NCBI GenBank assembly: GCA_018697195.1
Contig: CM031859.1
Span: forward strand, 60,136,635-60,200,634
Direction of reading: 5' to 3'
Length of the DNA: 64,000 bases
Source: Certhia americana
Taxonomy: Eukaryota; Chordata; Aves; Passeriformes; Certhiidae
Of this stretch, positions 40,592 through 52,964 are shown one piece after another. The number at the start of each line of letters is the position of its first letter. Positions within the stretch are counted from its first letter, which is position 1. A program made the translations under genes and the position numbers. The notes beneath the pieces were generated by a model, which did not search any database, was not told the DNA's origin, and worked only from the letters and a program-made list of their open reading frames with translations.

Positions 40592-41003
40592 TATAGAAAC
40601 ATAGAATATCGTGAATTGGAAAGAACCCACAAAGATCACTGAAGTCCAACTCCTAACCCTCTACAGAACATCTCAAGAGTCACACCAGGTTCTTAAGAGT
40701 CTTGTTCAAACACTCCTTGAACTCTGTCAGACTTGTGCTGTGACCACTTCCCTGGGAAGCCTGTTCCAGTGCCGAACCACCCTCTTGGGGAAGAGGCTCT
40801 GTTTTTCTAATAACCAACCTAAGCCTGCCCTGACACAACCTCATGCCATTCCCTTGGGTCCTGTCACTGGTCACCACAGAAATCAGGCTTGCTCCCCTCA
40901 CCAGGGAGCTCTAGAGAACTATGAAGTCTCCCCTCAGTCTCCTCTTCCCCAGGCTGAACAGACCAAGTGACTTCAGCTACTCTTCATATGGCTTCCCCTC
41001 ACT
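40592..41003 (-). mobile_element. CR1 LINE fragment, minus orientation
   Basis: Read on the plus strand it starts with the reversed CR1 tail (AACATAGAATATCGTGAATTGG), then AAGATCACTGAAGTCCAACTC, GGAAGCCTGTTCCAGTGCC, CCTTGGGTCCTGTCACTGGTC and CTTCCCCAGGCTGAACAGACC, all in the order of a reversed CR1 3' part. It is 5'-truncated. Its inner edge runs directly into the 174-bp tandem repeat, and the exact border is uncertain by about 20 bases. Confidence 0.9.
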
Positions 41004-41530
41004 CCATCATCATGGGTGTTCCTGGTTAGAAAGGGCTGAAGGCAGCAATGTTGGTGCTCTGTCATGATTCCTTTGGCGTAACTTTTCCAGCCCCTGTGTC
41101 CCCTGAGCTGAACTGGCTTTCTGAACTCTAACCCTAATCCTATAATTAATGAAACCCTGGTGCTAAGGCTGAGGTCCATAGCACCATGGGTGACCCAAAA
41201 TAGAAGGGTGTGAAGGCAGAAATGTTTGTGCTCTGCAGCAATCCCCTTGGCATGACTTATGTAGTCCCAGTGTCCCTGGAACCTTATGATTTCTGACTCT
41301 CTGAACCTTAGCACTAACTGTAGTGCAATCTTCACACTGCTTCTGAGGTCCCCAGCACAACAGTGGCTCAAACTAGAAAAGTAGGGAGACAAAAAATGAT
41401 GGTTCCATGCTGTGATTCCCTTGGAACGATGTTTCCAGCCCCAGCGTCCACAAAGCAGTACGCTTTCTGTCTCTGTGAACCATAACTTTGTTTTCATTTA
41501 ATATGTGACCAGCTCTGGTGGTAATGTAAT
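41003..41530. repeat. Three-copy 174-bp tandem repeat of unknown family
   Basis: Three diverged head-to-tail units can be aligned. The anchor CTTTGG/CCTTGG falls at 41071, 41245 and 41419, exactly 174 bases apart both times, and the GGCAG(C/A)AATGTT anchor at 41041 and 41215 gives the same period. The units share the blocks TGATTCC/AATCCCC-TTGG, CAG(T)CCC..GTGTCC, CTCTGAAC and GAGGTCC..AGCAC. One minus-strand frame stays open through all three units (40973-41497), with a KGI motif recurring every 58 residues. I do not recognise the repeat. It directly adjoins a CR1 fragment. Confidence 0.85.
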
Positions 41531-42357
41531 TGACCAATGATGTTGAAAAATGTCCCAATGCCTTCTAGAATTCCTTTGAGATGAACAGATGCATGTAGTG
41601 GGACTGAAATATAGTTGAAATTGGAGGAAATATTTGGAAGATCTTGCTAAAACTAATTTTTCATCAAGGCCATTAGCACTCTATTTGTCAAAGCATTCAG
41701 AAAGCTCCTTAATTTTGTTGGACTATGCTTCTGCCTGTGTTGGGACAGTAATAATCTCCCATTTAATAGGAAGCCACATTATTTCATTTTGGGTGAGGAT
41801 TTGTAAGTGGCAGTCTATTCATTCATTTATCAATTCCAGATGTATTTAACAGTCCTTCGAACTGAAAGTGAGAAAACAAAAATTATATTAATTGCAATAT
41901 GGCAAAAGTCTTCAGTATTTGATACCATGCTTTCTGCCCTCTAAGGACTCCTAAATTACTTGAACTACTGTTTTGGTGCCTTGGTTGTAAACCTCCAGCC
42001 AGCTTCATTCAGATGAGCCACCACAAGCTGAAGTTCTCTTTCTGCTCCCACCTTTCACCTCTTTTTCTCTGTAAAATCCCTTTTCCCCTTTCTGCTTCCA
42101 GCTTCACATTGCCTGGATGCTGCTCGGCTTCTGCATTCTCTCTCCACCTGTGCTGAACAGTGTGAATATGGGTGTTAACAAAGTCTTTATCAGTGGAAGA
42201 CCTGTCTGGCTTTTGATAGGAAAGAAATTCCCTGTCCTATCATTCCTCTTTATGCCCTACTCTGGTATCACACACAAGACAAGGTGCTGCTTCATTCACA
42301 GCCACAGCAACAGGCAGAGACAAGGCAGCTACAAAGTCCTCCAAGGAAGATAGCCAG

Positions 42358-42384
42358 TGGAGGTAAAGGAGTAAAGGAGTAAAG
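42358..42384. repeat. Short GGAGTAAA tandem repeat
   Basis: Three adjacent copies of an 8-bp GGAGGTAAA/GGAGTAAA unit. Confidence 0.8.
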
Positions 42385-42989
42385 TATTACTGTTTAAGGA
42401 TGTTCTACTTTAAAATGTGGAATGGGAGAAAAGAGATGACCCACATCATTGGTATTTTTAACATTGTGAAATTCTTTCAAGGACAGGAAAGAAAAAAAAA
42501 AAGAAAGCAGTGGTGAAAAACAAGCCAACTGGACATCCAGAGCTCAGGGAACATAAAAAGGGTAGGCAAAGTCACTAGAGACAATGCAATGCACATCACA
42601 AATGCAAGTTCTTGCTATTAATGTGACAAAAATATTTATGCTCTCTGCTTACTTCTCAGTGAGAGATGGGCAACTTACCTGGCATCTCAAGCAGATGTAT
42701 GCATGGGAAAAGCACAGATAGACAGAACAGAGCAGATGGAGAATATGTGAGTCAAAGCACACTCTACAAACAGATTTTACTGAAGTAGATAGGTAGGTAG
42801 AAGACTTTTTATTAAGTGCTCTTAGCATTTCTTTAGAAACCTATTCATTTAGCATAAATTTCCATCTTGTAGGTAACCAGAAAATATTTGCTTTACTGAT
42901 TGCTTTCGCGCAGATAAAAGTTTTGGGAATCAGACCTATAGGATGGAAGCTCAGTACTGCTAATGATATTTTTGGGGAATGTATGTATC

Positions 42990-43503
42990 TGTAGTGGGTT
43001 GACCTTGGCTGGACATCAGGTGCCCACCAAGCCACTCAGTCACTCCGCTTCATCGTGGGAGAGGGGAGAGAAAACAAGATGGAAAACAACCACAATAGGT
43101 TAAGATAAAGCATTTTACTAAAGCAAAAGTTTGACCATGTGTAAGTAAGTTAGTCTCTACTTCCCATCGGCAAGTGACATTCAGCCACTTCCCAGGATGC
43201 AGAGATTCAAGCGCACACAGGGGTTGCTCCAAAGGTGAACACTGTAAAATAACAAATGCCCCATGTTCCTCCTCCCTTCCTTGGCTTTTATATCTGAGCT
43301 GACATCATATGGTATGGAATATCCCTTTGGTTAATTTGGCTCAGCTGGCCTGGTTATGTCCCCTCACAGGAATTTTCCCACTCCAGCCCCCTTATGGGGG
43401 GTAAACGTTAAATGGACAGTGCTGATGCTGTGCCAGCGCTACTCAGGGAGATGTTTTTTATTTATATAATTCCTTCTATTTTCAACCTACAATACCAGAA
43501 ATT
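42990..43503 (-). mobile_element. Solo ERVL-type avian LTR, diverged and truncated
   Basis: The segment opens on the plus strand with TGTAGTGGGTTGACCTTGGC and contains, in order, CCACTCAGTCACTCC, TTACTAAAGCAAAAG, ACTTCCCATCGGCA, TTCAGCCACTTCCC, CATATGGTATGGAATATCCC, TTTGGTTAATTTGGCTCAGC and CTGTGCCAGCGCTACTCAG. This is the block order of an abundant avian ERVL-family LTR. The likely sense strand is minus, because a CRE-like site and a TATA box appear there in promoter order. The far end, normally finishing in a CAGCACA block on the plus strand, is missing or eroded beyond about 43503. No internal viral genes are present, so it is a solo LTR or fragment. Confidence 0.85.
43283..43308 (-). promoter_or_regulatory. 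LTR core promoter: CRE-like site and TATA box
   Basis: On the minus strand ATGATGTCA (43308-43300) is followed by ATATAAAAG (43293-43285), a CRE-like site just upstream of a TATA box. In related LTRs the CRE is closer to a perfect TGACGTCA; here it has lost its CpG. The promoter points in the AIG1 transcription direction. Confidence 0.5.
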
Positions 43504-46500
43504 TTAAAGTGTCATGCACCTTCAAAATAACATACACAGCTGTTTCCACCCATTAGCATGTGTCTGTGGGAACTACATGGATCTTTAAATCCTGATGAAG
43601 TATTCTGATTTCTTGAGGCTCACCACCTCTTTGCAATATATCTATTGGAAGCTTTTCCTGAAGCCTACATGCAACTATCCAGTAAGTATATATCTCCTTC
43701 TAGGTCAATCATTTTCAAGGTTTACACTCAAAGATGAAGTCCTCTAAGATTCACTCATTTCCCTCCTCTCTCCTTGCCATGTTTACATTCTGACATTTGC
43801 TTGCTGAAAGGATGAATGAACTCAAAAGCAATGCTGCTATATTCTATCTACCTAAAGAATGGCCAGCAAGGAGGCTTGCTTTATTTTCCTCGAAGCCACA
43901 TTGCCATAATATCATATGCATCTGTCCATGTCAGATAACTTTTAAGAGTCTACACACAAATGGAAATGATCTTTCCACTTCTACGTCTCAGATAATCTCT
44001 TTGACAATTACTAAAACCACTTAGATAACCTTGGTGCTGTTTAGATATACAGGAGAATTTAGCATAACTAGGTTTTTTTTCCGAATGTTATTTTTAACAC
44101 TTCCTCCTATGAATCCAAAACAACTTTTTGTTATTCATCTCACTAACCATTCATGGATGAATGACAATTACTGAATGTCTTAGAAACAACACCTTGAAAA
44201 TGTCATTCAAATCAATTTTTCAACAGCATGAGAGGCTAGGAGGTAATTCACACTTCTTTTATAATAATATTCTATAAGAGGTACTGTAGTCATCTGCCTT
44301 GCTGCCACCTCCTCCAGAAGTAAAAGATTATAAATTCACTCTGATTTAGTGCAGCCAAATGTACCAGGCAGAGAAAAACACTGCAGACAGAATATGCTAT
44401 TAAGACTAGTACATTATGAAAAAAGCCATCTCCATTATTGTACCAAAACTAACTTGTTCCTCCCAGTTCAGCAAAAGCATGGAAGAGTTCTGCAAGTCAG
44501 AGCTGAAAAATATAGTTCCTTTTGTAAAGAGCATTTATCCATGGACAGCAACTCCAGAAGCACGCGAGCCTGGTATCTTGAACACTGATTCTTTGTAATG
44601 AGAGAAGTGCAGAAACTTGTTTTGGCCTCCTAAATATCAGCCGTTTATTAAAATCCAGAGTTCCTCTTCCTAAAGTGGTACCTACACCTTAGGGGTCCAC
44701 TGTACCCTGAATCCTCAAGTATCATCATTCATCATTATTCCAGCACTTGCTTACATCCAACTCTGTCATGTCTCTAAAACTAGCACCAATTCAAGCCCCA
44801 AATCTGGGACAAAGGAGGTAGAGATCTTCTGGCTAAAAGATTGTTTCATCCTTTCAAAGGGCAACTGGGGAATGAGGAGATGTCACCTAAGAAATTCATG
44901 CCACAGTATCTGTCACACATTCCACACCTGAGATCAATTTCTGCTGTTGGCACAATGTCCCCAGACCCCTAAGCCAAAGCAACAACAGACTTACACCACA
45001 GCTGAGCAATGTGTGAAGCAATGAAACCCAAACCACCTACTTTCTAAGTCTGCCTGTATTACTGAATGCAGATGTAAAAAAGCACCAGCACTGCTACTGC
45101 TAAGCTAATTTCCACAGTATATTCTACATACACACACAAAGATTAGGCCAAAGGAATTAAAAAAATAGAGGGAAATATTGTCTATTTCCCCTAATCAGAT
45201 ATGCAGATCAGGCGTCTTCCAGTAAGTCAGTTTCTTTCAGGCAAAACCTCTGATAAATCTTACAGTTAAAAGTGAACCCACTTTCTAGCATAACATTTGA
45301 ACCCAAGCTCATTGTGTCTGATGACTTCATATGAAGGATGCTGGCACCACACAGTCAAGGCCACTGTAGTTCAAACTCTTCTCAAGGTGGATGCTGCATA
45401 ATCTTGCTCATTTGATGTACAGAACAGCATGTACTTGCCATGAGTCTGAGCCTTACAGGGCTGCTGGAAAGGCTGCCATTATTCTGCTGTCTTTAGGGTC
45501 TTCTCATGTTCTCCTGGTCAAAACAGTTAAACAGTCTGTCAGTCTGACCAATATTAGTGCCTCACACAGGGAATGACTCCCCTTCCATCACAACTGGAAG
45601 CAACAAAGCTGACTTGCAAGCCAGAAAAAAACCAAACACACCTGTTTCAATCCTTCTATTTTTCAGCATGCTCCAGGACAATTTCTGATCTCCAGCATGG
45701 GGTAAGAAATTCATCACATGCTCACCTGATGTAATATCCCCTTCCTCACATTTCATCTGCAATCACCGCTAAGCATAACCACTTCTCTGTGCAGCACCTC
45801 CCACATGATGGCAGACAGAGAAGGGACTTCTATGGGGTCTAGTTTCTGAGTTACTGCAGGGCCAAACAGGTCCCTCAGGCAGATCAGGGGACTTCAGAGG
45901 CTGCCCAGCCTGAGAATAAAGATGTGATGTTTTAGTATAATTTTTGAAGCAACTTCTTCATGTTGTTTACAGATTTGAATCTTCCCATTGTCAAAGCAGC
46001 TGAAGACTTTTTAACCTCCCTGTGGTGCTCCCTAGCAGCTACTGAGCTGATCACACGTTGTCTGTCTGTCCCATTGGAGAACATTTCCTGTAAAAAGAAC
46101 TTTTGGCACGGCTGCTTCATTCTGTGCCAGAAGCAGAAAGTCGATGCAGAGATTAGCAATCAATGTTCTAAGAATTACCCCACAAATCAGGTCTCCTCTC
46201 TCTGTTTGCCTTCACATTTCTGCTGGAGCCTCTATAATTAATTTAAACAGATACAAGCACTTCTCCTCCTCTCCTTTTTGATGCGAGCTGTTTCAACTGA
46301 CTGTGCAGAGAAGCTGCAGCAATTTCAAAGGCTTCCGCTCCCTGCGCAGAAGGGAGCAGCTGCAGGAATAGCTCTTTGAAGAGGAAATGGCACCCAATGG
46401 GACTGGCAGGCAGCTCTGAGCTGAGCTCAAAAAGCCCCCAAAGTCCTTGGGTGCATCTGAGGACATCAAAGGAAGAAAGAACTAGGCTGGGAGAATCCTG

Positions 46501-47070
46501 AAGAATGACCTACCCCCAACCCTGTAGCTTTTCTCTGTGTAAGCAGCAGGGTCTGAGAGGAAGTGTCTTCCTTGTATTTGGCTCAAATGATCCTACTTAT
46601 ATCGAAAGACTGGAAGTAAGGGCTGAACACAATTTTGTCCTGGATTATTCAAAGTGTAAATGTATAAAAACACAAACATATCTATACAAATTCTGGACTC
46701 CTGTATATTGTTTAAAAAGCCATTATATTTCTATTAATGTAAGTATACAACCGTATTTCAAAATTACTATAAAGCACTCACAGAGATTCATGTATGTTTA
46801 ACTGGTTAACTGATGAACTCACTGATTTATCTCAGTGAAATGGTACTTCTTTTTGTGACATGATTGTCAGTATACTTCTTTGTTATTTACAGCACAGAAA
46901 ACACACTTTCCTACTGTCTCATTTAAGTGATTTATAGAAAATTCAACAGACAAAACAAAGAAATCTTGTTCATGTATATGAATTTGTGTACAAGTACATA
47001 CATACCCTCTCTGCCCCCAAAGTGGGTAACATCAATGACTCACTGCTGAACTTCATAACTGATAGAAATT

Positions 47071-47089
47071 TCTATTTAAATTAAATAGA
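47071..47089. repeat. Perfect 9-bp inverted repeat
   Basis: TCTATTTAA and TTAAATAGA are exact reverse complements around a single A. The stretch is AT-rich and followed by a repeated TTAACAGGCTT motif (47094-47132). Confidence 0.8.
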
Positions 47090-47712
47090 TTTAACTGATT
47101 AACAGGCTTAAATTAAGCTGATTTAACAGGCTTCAGACCTAACAGGACTATATTCATTGAAGCCCTTTGGCCTGTTCAACTCCTGAAGGACTACTCCAGC
47201 TGAGGGGAGTTCAAACAGCAGCCAGTTTTTAGTGGCATGCCTGCAACAGCAGTATTACACCAATTACAAATGCATGTTCTTTTATGAAAGCTGCATCCTT
47301 CCCTAATTATTTATGTATAAATAAATGTCATTTTACTACACTGCCACTGTGCGTAACCAAGACATTGAATAGAAAAAGAACTGACACAACACATCCTGTA
47401 AATGCCTCTTTCTTGACAGAGTGCACTAATTATACACTGCATCAAACTTCTTCATCCTTGTCCTCCTAAATGGCAAATTCTGACTTTCCCAATCAATTTC
47501 ACACTGCTCTTCTCTCTTCACTTTTCAATTTTACTTTTGGAACAACTTAAGTTCATGGACAAAGAAACCTGAGAGACGTGGTACACAGAACTACTGCACA
47601 TATATTTATGCCCACATTTCTGCACATCCTTTGGCACAGATGTGGACAGCCTTTATCCGACTATATTCAGTTTGGCAGGACAACCCTGCATCCTGGCAGG
47701 AACTGCCCTCAA

Positions 47713-47760
47713 ACAATTTTTCTCTATAAACAATTTTTCTCTATAAACAGTTTTGCTCTG
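47713..47760. repeat. 17-bp tandem duplication
   Basis: ACAATTTTTCTCTATAA occurs twice in exact succession, followed by a third degenerate copy (ACAGTTTTGCTCT). Confidence 0.9.
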
Positions 47761-50700
47761 CTATTAACATTAGGCCTTATTGTTCTGATATTGCCTAACA
47801 AATTATGATGAAACATTATATTGTGACTATTTTATTATACATTGCAACCAGTTGGCTAGTGAACTCCATTAAAAAACACTTCTCTTTTCCTAAGTGTATA
47901 GGCTGCTTAACTGAGTTATTAGATGATGTGGAAAAATGTAAGGAACTAAGTTGGGATCAGTGGAATAATTATCATTTCCACTTCTCTCTGAAGTGAAAGG
48001 TTTGCTGATACTCCTTGACACCTCATATCTTAGCTGTATTTTCAATGTCTGACTGGGTCAGTTAGACACAAAAACTGCACAGCCAGTTGTTTATACTTTT
48101 GACAGCAAAATTAGAATGCAGAACAGGAAGTAAACTGAAATGGTCTCATACTTGAATGGAATATAAACATTCTGCTTAATTAGGTCACTAAGCATATGTT
48201 TGTTTACTTGAATATTTTCTCTCTGGCAGTTCATGTCTGGTTAACACAACTATCTCACTGGAGAGTGTGGAATTCCCATGGCAGATAACATGAAGTTGGT
48301 AATTTGGGGGTCAGAAAAATATGCTTATTAGCATACTCCCACATAATGAAGGGCGTTGGAGTGCGAACAATACATGCCTCACTGCCTTCTGCGTCAGGTT
48401 GGTGTCCACACAAAGGATGGCAGGGCCATTAAGGAGCTGGTTATAGCTCTCTGAATTTCTGCCTGTCCCTGATTTACCTTCTTGGCTGATTATAAAGCAG
48501 AGAACGGTACAGATGCTAGTGATGCCCATTTCACAGATAAGGAAAATCTTCCCTTCTTGCAAACCAAGAGGCAATATTGCTGCCTACATTTATCTCTATT
48601 ACTCTGTAAATTTTTTTATATTTCATTTTTATAATTTTCTTCTACATCCATCTATGCATTAAGTTTCTTCTTTGTTTTAAGTCTACTTGGAACATGTATC
48701 TAGCCTCTTTGTGTTCAGAAGTATAAGCACACTTCTGGTGGTGCATATAAAACCCAGTAATTTCTGTTTCTCTTTGCATTACAGACCCAAGCCACAACTG
48801 AGACTAGAGGAAATCCTTCAGAGACAGTCCTAGTACAGACAAGTCCACTCAGGCACTGTGGAGAGAGCAGATCCCTTCACTACCATCAACACCTCCTTTT
48901 ATGGGCCTGTGTTGAAAGTAGGACAGGGCTTACAGAAAACCATGTGTGCTGTTCCCTCCAGACCACAGTTCCAGGGCATGGTGCTTTACAGACAGGCGTG
49001 TTTTATACAATGAGCCAGTATTTTCTGGACGTAGCACCTCAGGAGTTGTTCCTTCACTATCAGTCTCATGTCAGTTCCTGGGATGAGTTCTTCTGATTTC
49101 TCGATAGAGATTACTTGCACCTGGATGGGAATGATGGGGTGTTGGCAGGGACACTGAGCAGACGAGAGGAGAGGGGAGAAACCCTGCCAGCCTTTGTGTG
49201 TACAACTGCTGAGTCAGTTCAACAGCATCAGAAATCCCCGCCCCCACAAACACAGGTGCAGATGGCCATGTAAAAGTAATCTGAATTTGGCTGCTGCCCA
49301 AATTCCACATTCCTCTTGGCTCCACTGCAGCCTTTTTCCCACATGACCTCATCTCCCATACCCTTGCAGCAGACAGCCAGGCAATGTGCAGTTTTTCTCA
49401 AAACATCCAGGAGTTTTTGCGGAAGTGGGAAGGAGATGGGAGTCTGATACAGGCAAGAGGAAGAGCATATAGGCATGCCTGCGTCTGGGCCTTTGACCCT
49501 CAGACCTCCCACACAGCCAACTGAAGTCTGGAATCCAGATCTTTGGAGCTACCAGGCTGCCTTTGTGTCCTTCCACTCGAGCAATAATGCACAGGCCACA
49601 GGAAATCCTTCCTTGTGAAGGACTCTGCCAGTGTAAAGCTGCTCTGCACAGAGCCTGGCAGTTCCTGCTGTGTTCCCCTCTAGGACAGGATTAGAGGGTA
49701 TCAGGATGCCCTTGTGGGAGACTCAAGCTGCTGCAAGCCAGCTTCAGCTGCTGATGGAACTGGTCCGGCCCGTCCCTCTCCACAGACAGCTCCAAGCAGC
49801 TGAAGACTGACATGCAGCTCCATGAACAACAACTTCAGTGCCAGCTGAAGGGCTGAGGGCTAATTCCCACACCCATCTCAATGCCTGAGTAAATACCGAG
49901 TATACAGCTACAGCATACAGAGCTCACAGACTTACTGAAACATGACCACTGATCCTCTTAATGACTGTGGAAACTTTACCTAAAAGTGACAACATTCACC
50001 TGAATACAAAAGAAGAGTAAACTCCTTATCTTAACTTCACTTAAACAATTAGAAAGTCCACACATTCACCATTTGCCAGGAAGACTAATGAAGCCAAATC
50101 CAGTGGCAATGAAACATATGTCGTCTGACCTAAGACTGCTTCCATGCTGTGTTTTAGTTTCCAGAATGAAGCCACTTTGTGTGCACAACTAACAAACTTT
50201 GTAACTTGCCTGATTTGATTTTGAGAGAGTCTTCAATCATTTTTCAAAGAACAGTGAAAAAAAAATTGGTTGACTTTGATTAAACAGATACAAAGCGTGG
50301 AGTACTTCAGATAGCGAAAGTTTCAGAAATTCACAAGCAGTTTGAAAAAGAATACTGGACTAGAAATCAAGATACAACTTCACTGTAGGGACCACTGCTT
50401 CAGCTGCTACAGTTGGTAAAGGAAAATCAAAATCTGTAGCACTCAGATATGTATCATATTTCGTGATGGATACCTAAGAACCACCCCTTCCTTCATCTCA
50501 TGTTTAGCATATCCCATGTGTTAGGGCAAAAAATAAAAGCCTGAGCAGTAGGCATAAGAATGACAACACCATCGGGAGCCTCCTGCTGTTGGAGGCTTTA
50601 TCGAGGGGAACTTTGACTGTCAGCTTGGCTGAGCTTCAAATTTGCCCTAAATATGGTGTAACTGGCTGAGAAGAGCTGGGACAACAGGGTGAGAACGCTT

Positions 50701-52933
50701 GCCATCAGAGAACTATCAACATAAGAGGGTGGCTACCTTCCTGTTTGCTAGGTTCTCACACAGACAGATCGAAAAGGGAACACTAATACAAACTACACAT
50801 ATTAGGTACAGCGTATGCCAAGCTCAAGCAAGGCTGCTAATGCAAAGCAGAGGCTGTGGCTGTGTGCAGAGGGGGCATGGAGCAGCACACATGTGTTTGC
50901 ACAGCACAGTGAAGCTTGTGGTGGGAAGGAAAAAATTAATTGCAAGAAGAATTCCATTGTTAACAAATTCATAGGAGGTGCTATATGCCTATTTAAATCT
51001 GAATTGTGTTAACAGTGGGAACAGAAAAGGAATAGTGAGCAAGGTTAGGACTGCCCATTAAAATTCCTGTACTGGCTAGGAAAAAGTCCTATCTGGCATC
51101 TGAAAAGGCTGCAGGAAGTGTTCTTGATGTTGTGTCTATGTCTTTAGCCTCCTTTAGGGCTACTACCATATGTCAAAGAGCTTCTCATGGTAGCCATGAA
51201 GATGCTTCACAAAAGTGGAAAGCTTTATTCTTTCTGTCAGTCTCAATCATGGTCACTGCAACTCCCTGTGGCTGCAAACTGCTCCACTCGAGCTCTGGGT
51301 TAGGCTCTAGGCTGTAATCATGCTGTGAACCTGTGAGAAGGGAGGTGTGTGGGAAGGAAGAAACAAGAACAGAAGGAAATGACACTACAAGAGCCGACAG
51401 CAGGATGGAAAAATGGAGATACACAAGGAACTTGTCCTTATAAGAAATGCAGAACAGAAAACTGTTGACGTGACACCCTACATGAAACAGCTACATGAAA
51501 TACTATTAGCAGCTTTGGAGGTGTGCATGATCAGAGTAGCAAGGAAGAAGGAACATCCTGAATCTGAAATCACTCTCCATCCCCAAAACAGACAGCTAAT
51601 TAATTTCTGGTTTTAAAAGCTGTAAGAGATCACTGATCATTTGAGCCTTTTTCCGCATAATTGAAAACAAGTGAAGAAAAACTTAGCTTACAAATACCAG
51701 CAAGCCATGCTTGGAGATGCTTTGTTTTTATTAGAATTTTCTTTAGAAAGAGCACTTATAAAAATCCAAATACAGATTTTTGGCTACATACGTATGGTAA
51801 GAAGAACATTTGGTTGCACTGTGGTCATCTCAGTGGTATTAATCTGCAGTCTCGTCATTCATTATTTATAACATCACTGTCTTTATGAAGTACCAGGTCA
51901 CAATCACCATAAATCCCAGATATTCCACTTAAGTACTGAGATTTTAATCAGTCTTTAGGAGTGAAAAAGAAAGAGAAATTAAGTCACCCAAACAGGCAGA
52001 ACAATCAGATTCTGTGAAAACATACAAAAGGACAAGAGGATCATGCCAACAAGAATTTTTGCTTTAAGATGCTAAAGTGTCAATAAAAGCTCTTGTATCA
52101 TGCTTGTCAAAAGACCACATGCAACAGCTTGGCCATGTAGGCAATTACCATAACCTTCTGTGGACCTCTAAAGTATTCCAGTGAGCCAGCACTACAGATC
52201 TCAGCTAGTAAAATTCAGCCCTGCACTGACTTCTACAAGTTGTAGCAGTCCACACTCTCTTTAGACAGCAAGAATGCAGGGCAAGGATCATCCTCTAGTA
52301 CATGCTTTTTACAGTGCCAAGCACAAAGGGTGAAGGACTCTAGCTGTCACACAATATAAATAAAAATAATTCATCTTTCTGATGCCTCCCTATTAGCTTG
52401 ATTACCTGGCTTGATTCACTCGAGGTCTGTAACAACTTCCATGGGCTGTCAGAAATCTTATTTCCTCAAGCTGTTTATGTCAGTGAAAAAGACATCAACA
52501 CACCTGCCTCCTGAGAGGATAGATTTGTGACAGAGCACAGCACAGTCTCCCCTCTTCATGCCTGAATGCAAGTTTGCCCAAGCTGTTCTTAAGGTGATAA
52601 TGAAGAATGGGAATCCAGGCTCTGTATCTGCAGCTGAGTAGCTTATCTGTACCTCAGGTGAGTGTTATGTTTTAGGAAAACATAATCCCCCAAATTGTGT
52701 TACACCTTCTCACTCAGCCCTGCAATGGGCTGGAGGTTCCTTTTGCACCCTGAGCACACAGGGGCATGTGCAGGCAGTGGGACCTGTTGCCCCTACTCAG
52801 CACTAAACCATGTCCTTGGCTCACTTGTTGATGCAGCAATTTTAGGGAAGCAGATATTTGTTCATTTCAAGAAAGGCTTTTCTCTATTAATCAATCCTGT
52901 CCACACTCTCATCAAGATCCAGACTGTTGGTCC

Positions 52934-52964
52934 GTCTGGGACGCCAAATGTCCCAGACATTTGG
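52934..52964. repeat. Two interlocked inverted repeats
   Basis: GTCTGGGAC (52934-52942) pairs exactly with GTCCCAGAC (52950-52958), and CCAAATGTC (52944-52952) pairs exactly with GACATTTGG (52956-52964). The two 9-bp stems overlap, so only one hairpin can form at a time. Confidence 0.9.
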
